Shown here one piece after another: positions 9,353-17,585 of a DNA stretch of 64,000 nt (position 1 is the first letter of the stretch; the number at the start of each line of letters is the position of its first letter). The notes below the pieces were generated by a model. It was not told the DNA's origin. It saw nothing but the letters and a program-made list of their open reading frames with translations, and searched no databases. The stretch comes from Bifidobacterium anseris (GTDB lineage Bacteria > Actinomycetota > Actinomycetes > Actinomycetales > Bifidobacteriaceae), in assembly GCF_002860345.1 (NCBI RefSeq), contig NZ_NMYC01000005.1, forward strand, positions 434,001-498,000, given 5' to 3'. A program made the position numbers and the translations under genes.

Positions 9353-12300
9353 ATGAACGGTACACGCTCGTCCATCCATGATCGCGACGCCTCCGACGTC
9401 ATCGACAACCATGCCGTCGCCGCGTCCGCCGAGGCAGACACGGCCGCCGCATCCTCCCGAACCTCGCGCCATGCCGTCGCCGCGATCGTCGTGACCGTCG
9501 TGAGCATCATCGCATTCATCGTGCCGTCCTTCGTCACGCGCACCGCGCTCGCCGTGCCCACGGCAACCGCGGTGGCCGCACGCCTTGCGGCCGGTTCGGT
9601 CACCACTCCGTTGAACATCTCGCTCGGCTCGAACATCAACCAGACCTCTCCGGCGGGTCCCGACACCGGCGTCGCCACTTGGGTAGGCCGCGACCTGTAC
9701 GTCGGCGCGCCGCCGGCAAACCAGTCGGCGCCGTACACCTACACGAACGCGAACGGTCCGACCGGCTCCTACACGGCCGAGGTCGAAGGCCTGACGATCG
9801 TCAAAGGCAAGTTCGCCAACCACAAGCTCGGCAATTCGTGGGGCGGCAACGGTCTGCGCATGGGCGCCGTCGGCTTCGGCACGATGTTTCGCCCCGCAAA
9901 CGGCGCGCAGGCACTCGGCGTCGGCGGCGTCAACACCCACATCCTTTCGATGACGACCGGTCCGACCCGCACGACCTACGGCGACGTCGGCGCGTGGGAG
10001 CATGGCGCCTTCGTCGGCAAAGGCCAGGCGAGCGGCACCGTGCAGTTCACGGCATCCATCAGCGGCAACCGGACAAACTGGAGCGAGAGCTACGCCACCA
10101 ATCCGCGCTCGTCCGTCGTGCAGACGGCCGGTTCCTACAGTCCGACCCCGGGCGTCACCTTCAACGCGACGAACCCGCTGACGGCGAACGACGTCGACTA
10201 CACGAACTACGGCGACCAGACCGTCGTCCCGCTGTCCGACAAACTCGTCTCCTTCAATGGTTACGCGCAGCAATCCGGCGACGCCTTCACTGCCGCCCTG
10301 GCGGACGCGAAGCCCGGTGTCTACGTCGGCGTCGCACCCGATGGCGCCTACACGCGTAACCACTATTCCAATCCGTCCGTCTCCCACACTTGGCATTTCT
10401 CCGGCGCGAACCGAGAACGGCTCATCACTTTTAACGGCGACGGCTCAAGCCTGATGCAGGTCTTCACGATCGATGCGAGCCAGATGAACTCGACCGGGTT
10501 CGGCGGCCTTGACTTCGCGTTCACGAACATTCCGGACGATGCGGCCGTCGCCGTCAACATCACCGGAGCTGCACCCGTCACGTTCCAAAGCGGCTGGCGT
10601 TTCTGGTGGAACGGCACTGAAATCGGCAACGGATACGCGTCGAACGCCACGGCCGCGCAGAAGAGCGACTACAACACCGCCGCGCAGGCGATTATGTGGA
10701 ACTTCGCGAACACCACCGAGCTGACCGTGCTCGGCGGCGCCTACGGTTCTACGGCGCTGAGCGAGGCCACGGATACGGCGAAGACCGGCACGCAGCTCGC
10801 GCCCGGCGACGATCCGGCCGCCGCGATGCTCGGCAGCATCATCGTGCCGCGCGGCTCCTTCGAAGACCATGTCATCACGAACGGCCGCGTCTACGTCGGC
10901 GGCGACTACATGCTCAACAGCCCCATCTACGTCGGCACCTACAACAACGCTGACTCCGCGTCGATCATCGGCATGGACCAGGAACGCCATAATTATCCGT
11001 GGCGCGGTATGCAACCGGCGTCGCTCATCAGCTGGAGCAAGGTGAACGCCGGCACCGGACAGCCGCTCGCCGGCTCCAGCTGGGAGGTGTACGGCGACCT
11101 GAAGAGCGCGTTGAGCGGCTCCGGCGCGATCCTGACCGTCAAGGACAACGATCCGCTCGATGTGAACAAGGCCGATGGCGCCTTCGAACTCGGACTGCTC
11201 ACGCCGAACGCCACCTACTATCTGCGCGAGCTGACGCCGCCGGACGGCTATCGCCTCAACGACAACATCTACCAGATCAACACGGGCGACGCGTCCTTCA
11301 CGCCGTACACGAAGATTGTCAACGTCTACAACAACAACGGCATGCCGGTGTCCGGCGGCAACAGTCTGCTCGTCGATACGACCGCATCGGGCGCGACGTC
11401 GCCGGCGATCGGCGACCGCCCGCTCGGCGGCACCGTCAACTGGGGCAAATACGCCGACGGCGACGCGTCGCGCGCAGGGCTGCCCGGTTCAAGCTGGACG
11501 CTGAAGAACGTCACGAACCCGAACGATGTGAAGTCGTACACGATCGACGACAACACGACCGCCGTGCAAAGCGTGCACATCCTCGACGCAAACGGCGCCG
11601 CGATACCGGGCAACGTGTTGACGATGACCGCCGGCGGCACCGTCAAGCTCACGGCGAAGGCGCTGCCGGACGGCTCGCCGCAGCAGGTCACGTGGAGCGT
11701 GAGCCCGAGCGACGTCGTCGGCGTGCAGAACGGCGTCGTCACATCGTACGGTCAGCTGACCGCGCCGAGGAAAGTGACCGTCACCGCGACGACCGTCGAC
11801 ACGACGCAGGACGGCAAACATCTGTCCGCATCCGTCACGATCACCGTCAATCCCGCCGCCGTCACCGCATTGTCGCTGAACTACAACGGCACCGCCGCGC
11901 CCGCGTCGATCAACACGGACGTCGCGTACGGCACGCTGCGGCTCACGTCGACGACGACGCCGACCGGCAGCGCCGTCACATGGACGTCGAGCAACCCGAA
12001 CGTCGCCTCCGTCGACGCCGACGGTCTCGTCACGCTCAACGCGGCCGGCACGACGACGATCACCGTGCAATCGGGCGACCTGAAGAAATCGGTCACGCTG
12101 AACGTCACCGACGATTCACTCGTCGTCTATTTCAACACGCAGACGGCGAACATCAACTACATGCCGTTCCTCGCATGGAAGACGACGTCGCAGACGAACT
12201 ACACGTACGCGCTGATGTCGCAGTACTGCGACGGCTGGTACCGCGCGGTCGTGCCGTCGAAGAACGCGGGAGTGCAGTTCTACTTCCGTTCCGCCAACGG

Positions 12301-13645
12301 CGCGACCTACATGGCGACCGGCGGCAAGACGCCGTTCGCGGCCGGCGCGGGCGCGCGCAGCATCGCCGTATATAAATACGACAACGTGCAGCCGGGCGTC
12401 ACGCCGGAATGTGCGACGGCGGTCGATTCGTCGCGGCAGGCGACACATGTGGGCACCGTCGCCGCCGACGTCACCGATGACGACGTGTACGCCGAAAACG
12501 CCGCGAAACGCAAGGTGCTCTCCACGCTCACCGATGGTGGCAAAAGCGACCCGTACGTCGACGTCAACACCGGCATCGGCCTCTTCACACTCAAGAATCT
12601 GCCCACCGGCACGTACACGCTCGAAGAGAAGACGCCGCCGAGCGGCTATCTGCTCAATCCGACCGTCTACAAGTTCACGATCGACGCGAACGGCGTCGTC
12701 ACGTGGACGGGCGATCAGCGGCCGTCGATCGTCGGCACGAACGCGTGGATCTCGGATGTGCCGTCGAGCGTCGTGTGGGCGAAGGTCGACGGCGGCTACG
12801 ACGGCACGGCGAACGCTGGCTCGACGCCGCTCGCCGGTTCGGCGTGGACGTTGGAGCGCAAGGGCGCGGACGGCTCGTGGCAGACGGTGAACGTCGTGAC
12901 CGACTGCGAGCACGCGCCGTGCGACGCGTCCAAGGTCACGTATCCGGACGTCGATGCGACGCCGGGATCGTTCCGCCTCAACAAACTGCCGCTCGGCACC
13001 TACCGGATCGTCGAAAGCGTCGTCCCCAACGGATACGAGAGCGTCGGCGGCCCGTACGAGTTCACGATCGACGATGCGACGCAGGCCACCGTGCAGGTGG
13101 CCGGCGGCACGATCGCGAACCGCCGCGCGACAGGAAGCGTCATCTGGAGCAAGACGGATGCGACGGAGCCGACGAAACAGCTCGCCGGCTCCGAATGGGG
13201 CATCACCTACACACCGAAAGGAAGCGCCACATCACAGACGTACACGATCACGGACTGCACGGATGACGGCGACTGCGCCGTCGCCGGCAATCCCGCATGG
13301 GCGAAGGACGTGGACGCCACGCCCGGAGCCTTCAAGCTGACAGGTCTTGAGTGGGGCACGTACACGCTCCGCGAAACCAAGGCCCCGGCCGGATACGACC
13401 TCGCCCCAGGAACCCACAGCTTCGTGGTCGGGCCGGGCGAGGACGGCACGGTGGCTCTGGACTGGGACCTCAAGGCGATTCAAGACGAGCCGGGTGTTGT
13501 GCTTCCCGCCACAGGCGGCACAGGCGATGCTCGGCACATGATCCTGATCGGCTGCGCACTCACAGTGCTCGCACTGCTGGGCTGCGCGCTCGCGATGCGC
13601 ACACGCACCGCGAAGGACGCGCACAGCGCCCAGCCGCGCGGGTGA
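9353..13645 (+). CDS. Pilus tip/minor pilin: giant LPXTG adhesin with Ig-like, CBM26-like and SpaA domains (cassette 1)
   Basis: Cell-wall or pilus-anchored adhesin of 1,430 residues. ATG 9353 follows AGGGGGGAAG. A signal-anchor hydrophobic stretch lies at about residues 40-65. Next is a choice-of-anchor-A-like domain ending near AAMLGSIIVP and ERHN. SpaA/Cna_B-type repeats are marked by E-boxes: RELTPPDGY (about 624), EEKTPPSGY (about 1090), ESVVPNGY (about 1222) and RETKAPAGY (about 1340). Two BIg2-like domains fill about 745-925, and a module resembling CBM26 starch-binding domains follows at about 925-1020. The C-terminus is a sorting signal, LPATG at 1384, with a membrane segment and basic tail. 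It pairs with the backbone pilin 64 bases downstream and is homologous throughout to the 17586 protein. Tip position is inferred from size and gene order. Confidence 0.88.
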   Translation: MNGTRSSIHDRDASDVIDNHAVAASAEADTAAASSRTSRHAVAAIVVTVVSIIAFIVPSFVTRTALAVPTATAVAARLAAGSVTTPLNISLGSNINQTSPAGPDTGVATWVGRDLYVGAPPANQSAPYTYTNANGPTGSYTAEVEGLTIVKGKFANHKLGNSWGGNGLRMGAVGFGTMFRPANGAQALGVGGVNTHILSMTTGPTRTTYGDVGAWEHGAFVGKGQASGTVQFTASISGNRTNWSESYATNPRSSVVQTAGSYSPTPGVTFNATNPLTANDVDYTNYGDQTVVPLSDKLVSFNGYAQQSGDAFTAALADAKPGVYVGVAPDGAYTRNHYSNPSVSHTWHFSGANRERLITFNGDGSSLMQVFTIDASQMNSTGFGGLDFAFTNIPDDAAVAVNITGAAPVTFQSGWRFWWNGTEIGNGYASNATAAQKSDYNTAAQAIMWNFANTTELTVLGGAYGSTALSEATDTAKTGTQLAPGDDPAAAMLGSIIVPRGSFEDHVITNGRVYVGGDYMLNSPIYVGTYNNADSASIIGMDQERHNYPWRGMQPASLISWSKVNAGTGQPLAGSSWEVYGDLKSALSGSGAILTVKDNDPLDVNKADGAFELGLLTPNATYYLRELTPPDGYRLNDNIYQINTGDASFTPYTKIVNVYNNNGMPVSGGNSLLVDTTASGATSPAIGDRPLGGTVNWGKYADGDASRAGLPGSSWTLKNVTNPNDVKSYTIDDNTTAVQSVHILDANGAAIPGNVLTMTAGGTVKLTAKALPDGSPQQVTWSVSPSDVVGVQNGVVTSYGQLTAPRKVTVTATTVDTTQDGKHLSASVTITVNPAAVTALSLNYNGTAAPASINTDVAYGTLRLTSTTTPTGSAVTWTSSNPNVASVDADGLVTLNAAGTTTITVQSGDLKKSVTLNVTDDSLVVYFNTQTANINYMPFLAWKTTSQTNYTYALMSQYCDGWYRAVVPSKNAGVQFYFRSANGATYMATGGKTPFAAGAGARSIAVYKYDNVQPGVTPECATAVDSSRQATHVGTVAADVTDDDVYAENAAKRKVLSTLTDGGKSDPYVDVNTGIGLFTLKNLPTGTYTLEEKTPPSGYLLNPTVYKFTIDANGVVTWTGDQRPSIVGTNAWISDVPSSVVWAKVDGGYDGTANAGSTPLAGSAWTLERKGADGSWQTVNVVTDCEHAPCDASKVTYPDVDATPGSFRLNKLPLGTYRIVESVVPNGYESVGGPYEFTIDDATQATVQVAGGTIANRRATGSVIWSKTDATEPTKQLAGSEWGITYTPKGSATSQTYTITDCTDDGDCAVAGNPAWAKDVDATPGAFKLTGLEWGTYTLRETKAPAGYDLAPGTHSFVVGPGEDGTVALDWDLKAIQDEPGVVLPATGGTGDARHMILIGCALTVLALLGCALAMRTRTAKDAHSAQPRG

Positions 13646-13709
13646 CAAACACAACCAAGGAGACACGGCACGGACCGTCCGGACCGCGCCAGAAGACTAA
13701 GGAGACATC

Positions 13710-15374
13710 ATGCAATCGGCATGGAAGAAGTTCGCAGCCACAATGGCCGCGGCCGCAATGTGCGCGATCGGGTTCGCGGGAACCAGCAGCGCGTTCGCGG
13801 AGGACACCGGGTCAACCGGCACGTCGACATCGCAGACGCCTACGGCGGCGACGTATTCGATCACGATCAACTCGATGGAGACCGGGCACACGTATAACGC
13901 GTATCAGATCTTCGCCGGCGACTATGCGCTCGTCAACGGCGCGCGCGTGCTGAGCAACGTGACGTGGGGAGACGGCCTCACCGCCGCCGGCCAGCAGGCG
14001 CTGCTCAAGCAGTTCGATGTGAAGACGCCGGCGGCGTTGGCCGAGCTGATGGCGTCGGAGAGCTTCACCGACGCGCAGCTCAACGAGTTCAGCACGATCG
14101 CCGGAAAGAACCTCTCGACGACCGTGGCGGGCACGGCGTCCACGCCGGGCACGTCCGGATACGTGATCAGCGGACTGCCGGCGGGCTACTACCTCGTCAA
14201 CGACCAGTCGAACACGCTGACCGATGAGAACAAGGCATACACCGGCTACATCATCCAGGTGCTCGGCGACGCGACGGTGACGCCGAAGAGCAGCGTGCCG
14301 AGCGTGGACAAGAAGGTGCAGGACGAGAAGGCCGACGCCGAAGCCGGCTCGGACGCGGACGGCTGGGGAGACTCCGCCGATCATGCGATCAACGAGAACT
14401 TCCAGTTCAAGGTCACGGCCAATATTCCGGCCGATCCGACGCGTGACATGTACCAGCATCCGTACCGCGTGCAGTTCAACGATACGATGAGCGCCGGCAT
14501 CACCTACGGCAGCATCTCCTCGGTGCAGATCTCCTATGCGGGCGCCGATGGCAAGACCGTCACGAATGATGTGCCGAAGGCGGCCTACACGGTGAACACC
14601 TCCACGGTCACCGCCGGCACGCCGACGATGCTGACGATCAACATCCCGAGCCTGCGCGCGGCCGCAGGACTGGACGCGACCGCAAGCATCGGCGGCGCGT
14701 TCACGATCACCGTCATCTACAACGCGCACCTCAATGAGAACGCGCAGGTGCTGCAGCAGCCGGGCGCCATCACGAACACGAACACCGTGAACCTGCAGTT
14801 CTCGAACAACCCGTACGTGCAGGGCTCGCTCGGCAAGACGCCGGACAAGACCGTGTACGTCGCAAGCTTCCAGCTCAACGGCACGAAGCACGCGGGATCC
14901 GAAACCGGACCGGCGCTCGCGGGCGCACAGTTCCAGCTGTTCGAAGCCGACGGCACGACGCAGATCCCGGTCTACAAGAGCGGTGACTTCTACTATCCGG
15001 TCGCCAATACGGAAAACGCTCCGGTGAACATGGTCTCGGGTACTGACGGCCAGTTCAACATCAAGGGTCTGGACGCCGGCACCTATGTGGTCAAGGAAGT
15101 CGTGACGCCGGCCGGATACAACACGATGGATCCGGTGACGATCGTCATCTCCGCGACGCATCTGCAGGGGAACGTGACCGCGCTGACCGCGACCGTGAAC
15201 AACGAGCCGGGTTCGCTGAACGTCGATTATGTGAACACGACCGGCGCCGAGCTGCCGTCGACCGGTGGTCAGGGCCTGCGCATGTTCTACACGGTGGGCG
15301 CGGCGATCGTGCTCATCGCGGGCGCTGGGCTCGTAGTGGCGCTCATGCGCCGTCGCAAGGTGAATGGACGCTGA
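13710..15374 (+). CDS. Major (backbone) pilin, isopeptide-forming, LPXTG-anchored (cassette 1)
   Basis: Shaft subunit of a sortase-assembled pilus, 554 residues. AAGGAGA precedes ATG 13710, and a second AAGGAGA lies in the same 64-base gap. The protein has an N-terminal signal peptide (cleavage likely after AFA, about residue 30) and an N-terminal pilin domain. A pilin-type lysine region follows (VPSVDKKVQDE, near residue 200), then WGDSADHAIN and a middle D2-like domain. A C-terminal SpaA domain has the E-box KEVVTPAGY, and the protein ends with LPSTG, a hydrophobic segment and RRRK. The polymerising lysine is inferred from family pattern. It shares motifs and layout with the 22159 pilin but is more GC-rich. 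No sortase follows directly; the one at 23696 is the nearest candidate. Confidence 0.92.
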   Translation: MQSAWKKFAATMAAAAMCAIGFAGTSSAFAEDTGSTGTSTSQTPTAATYSITINSMETGHTYNAYQIFAGDYALVNGARVLSNVTWGDGLTAAGQQALLKQFDVKTPAALAELMASESFTDAQLNEFSTIAGKNLSTTVAGTASTPGTSGYVISGLPAGYYLVNDQSNTLTDENKAYTGYIIQVLGDATVTPKSSVPSVDKKVQDEKADAEAGSDADGWGDSADHAINENFQFKVTANIPADPTRDMYQHPYRVQFNDTMSAGITYGSISSVQISYAGADGKTVTNDVPKAAYTVNTSTVTAGTPTMLTINIPSLRAAAGLDATASIGGAFTITVIYNAHLNENAQVLQQPGAITNTNTVNLQFSNNPYVQGSLGKTPDKTVYVASFQLNGTKHAGSETGPALAGAQFQLFEADGTTQIPVYKSGDFYYPVANTENAPVNMVSGTDGQFNIKGLDAGTYVVKEVVTPAGYNTMDPVTIVISATHLQGNVTALTATVNNEPGSLNVDYVNTTGAELPSTGGQGLRMFYTVGAAIVLIAGAGLVVALMRRRKVNGR

Positions 15375-15401
15375 GCCTGTCAGCCTAGACCGTTCCTCTC
15401 T

Positions 15402-15443
15402 GGCGGGATGACCGCAGCCTACGGGTTGCGGCCATCCCGCTTC
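15402..15443 (+). terminator. Terminator after pilus cassette 1
   Basis: Stem GCGGGATGACCGCA pairing with TTGCGGCCATCCCGC, one wobble, followed by TTCTGTGTTT. It separates cassette 1 from the next gene. Confidence 0.75.
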
Positions 15444-15464
15444 TGTGTTTGGGGCGGTCGGGGC

Positions 15465-15700
15465 GGTTGGTTGCAGCCGGTTGAGAACGGGTTGGGTGCG
15501 TTGTGCGGCGGAAACGTTCACGGGGGCGCGCGGTTGTGAACGGACTGGGTGCGTTGTGCGGTGGTCGCGTTCGCTGGGATGCGTAGTTGTGAACGGGTTG
15601 GGTGCGTTGTGCGGTGGAAACGTTCACGGTGGCGCGCGGTTGCGAACGGGTTGGGTGCGGGTTGCGGCGGACGCGTTCGCTGGGAAGGGAATGTGGATAA
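15465..15700. repeat. G-rich tandem repeat family 2, block a (about four units)
   Basis: Units of about 55-60 bp built around GTTGTGAACGGGTTGGGTGC, ending in GGAAACGTTCAC or GACGCGTTCGCTG. The GTGAACG and CGTTCAC ends of a unit are complementary. Further blocks lie at 16795 and 45268. No gene is seen here. Confidence 0.7.
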
Positions 15701-15809
15701 CGGGGGCGTCCGTACACAGGGGTCGGCGCAGGTGGCGGCGCGGTGGGGTGAGCGGTTAACGTATGGGCTCACATCCTGCCGGCTGAGTGGGGTGCGGAAA
15801 GGAGCCATC

Positions 15810-16775
15810 ATGCGCAGACATGCGGTAACGGAGCGGCAGCTGGATGAGGCGGAGGCGGCCCGCAGATGCCTGCACACCACCGATGATACGGTGCAGCAGG
15901 CGTTGAGGCGTCGGCGCAGGGAGGGCGAGATCGTGTCGCCGATGCCTGGATTGTTCATACGGTGCACGACCTGGGAGAAACTGACGCCGACCGAGCGGAT
16001 GTGCCATCTGGTGCGTGGTCTCGCGCAGATTCATCCCGATTGGGTCTTCGGTGGCGTCGCCGCCGCATGCATACTCGGTCTGTGGATCGACTACCGCACC
16101 GTGAACGAGGCGCTGCGAAGCGGCAAGGTCGACGTGATGTGCACGATGCGCAACGGTAAGGGAGACAGCCGCCATGTGCGTCGCATCCGCTCGGATGCCG
16201 GATCGTGCATGCGCGTGGACGGCGTGAAGGTGACGGCGCCGGAGCAGACGGCGGTCGACTGCGCGCGGATGCTGCCGTTCGACGCCGCGATGCAGGTCGT
16301 GTGCTGTGTGCTGCACAACGGCGCGGAACTGGCGTCGATCATCGGATGCGCGGCGCATAACGGCGAGATCGGCAAGGCGGAGCGGGCCGTGTTCAAATAT
16401 GCGTCGCCGCTCGTCGAGAACGGCGGCGAGGCGAAGGCGCTGGCCCGATTCATCCAATGCGGGTTCGCGGTGCCGCAGATGCAGGTGGTGTTCGTCGATC
16501 CGCAGACCGGGCGCACCTACCGCGTGGATTTCCTGTGGCTGACGAATGACGGCAGAATCATCGTCGTCGAGCTCGATGGGCTCGTCAAGTACACCGATCC
16601 GCAGATGACGAAGGGGCGGACTTTGGGCGGCATCATCGACGACGAACGCGAGCGGGTCGAGGGCTTGAAGCGTGCCGGCGTCCATACCGTGGTGCGCATC
16701 CGGATGGAGGACCTGAACAATACGGCGATGCTGCAGCGGAAGTTGTTGAACGCCGGAGTGCCAGTGCGGCGGTAG
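15810..16775 (+). CDS. Hypothetical protein with AbiEi-like N-terminus and DUF559-like nuclease C-terminus
   Basis: 321 residues; ATG 15810 is supported by AAAGGAG five bases upstream. The N-terminal half resembles the winged-helix/AbiEi-like proteins common in actinobacteria (RRRRREGEIVSPMPGLFIR, then a TAPEQTAVDCARML segment). The C-terminal part has the pattern YRVDFLW ... IIVVELDGLVKY, which fits the acidic residues of a DUF559/PD-(D/E)XK endonuclease fold. Such proteins are often annotated as abortive-infection antitoxin-like, but no cognate toxin lies next to it. It sits alone between two pilus cassettes and is bounded on both sides by family 2 repeats. Function is unknown; DNA cleavage is an inference from two short motifs. 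Confidence 0.7.
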   Translation: MRRHAVTERQLDEAEAARRCLHTTDDTVQQALRRRRREGEIVSPMPGLFIRCTTWEKLTPTERMCHLVRGLAQIHPDWVFGGVAAACILGLWIDYRTVNEALRSGKVDVMCTMRNGKGDSRHVRRIRSDAGSCMRVDGVKVTAPEQTAVDCARMLPFDAAMQVVCCVLHNGAELASIIGCAAHNGEIGKAERAVFKYASPLVENGGEAKALARFIQCGFAVPQMQVVFVDPQTGRTYRVDFLWLTNDGRIIVVELDGLVKYTDPQMTKGRTLGGIIDDERERVEGLKRAGVHTVVRIRMEDLNNTAMLQRKLLNAGVPVRR

Positions 16776-16794
16776 CGGGGTCGCGACCGTGCCG

Positions 16795-17000
16795 GTGTGG
16801 CTTTGCACGCGGCACGGTCACAAACATGGGCGGTTGCGATTGCGGTGGGTGCGGGTTGGGGCGGAAACGTTCGCTGAGAGACCTGTTTGCGATCGTTCGG
16901 GGTGCGGATTGACGCAGATGCGTTCACTGGGGCGGTCCGTTGTGAACGAGATGGGTGCGGATTGGGGTGGAGACGTTCACTGGGGCGGTTTAGGGGAGAG
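16795..17000. repeat. G-rich tandem repeat family 2, block b
   Basis: About three units with GGGTGCGGATTG-type cores and GAAACGTTCGCTG or GACGTTCACTGG ends, same orientation as block a. Confidence 0.65.
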
Positions 17001-17337
17001 GAGAGCGGGGATTGGCAATGGAGGGGGCGAATTGATTGGAGAATGCGTACGTTGTCAGGAGTGGGGACGGGATGGGTCGGCGACGGTCTTATACGGGGAT
17101 AACCCGCAGGCACGGGCTTCCGATGGATGATGCGGGATGCTGCAAACGGGCCGGAACTCGCGCGGAGACGCGCTGGCGCACTCGCATCGTGGAACAGGTG
17201 GGTGAGATGGATTGTGAAAAGTGTGTGGGAAAGGCGCCGAATCGATTGTCGTAGAAGGGCTTTCGTGGTTGAATGGATTATCCACAGACAGTGGCTGTTG
17301 TTGATGCCCGACTCATTCCCACGGCGAAACGCCGATG
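17001..17337. other. Intergenic, nothing recognised
   Basis: No gene or repeat I can name. Short open frames here have no ribosome sites and no recognisable sequence. The stretch leads into the control region of pilus cassette 2. Confidence 0.5.
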
Positions 17338-17347
17338 CAAACGTTTG
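17338..17347. promoter_or_regulatory. LacI-type operator candidate
   Basis: Perfect 10-bp palindrome CAAACGTTTG with central CG, embedded in TGCAAACGTTTGAG, the form bound by LacI-family sugar regulators. It lies 240 bases before the cassette 2 adhesin start. No regulator gene is nearby, so the assignment rests on the site alone. Confidence 0.35.
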
Positions 17348-17585
17348 AGGAGTGCATCTTAAGCGGTTCAGTTTTGTTGGATGTACGCATTACCTTTCAG
17401 CTTCGGGTAAAATGCAGTACATATGTGAAACGAAGGCGTTGCCACCGGTAGAGGAGGGATGCGACTGCGAAGGATTGCAGACGGATTCACCGCAGCATCC
17501 AGCTGGTCGGCAATGCCAGAAAGCACTTGGAGGAAACGTCCCGGTCCGCCTCGGATCGGGGGATAGAGCAAAAGGGGAAGAACCT

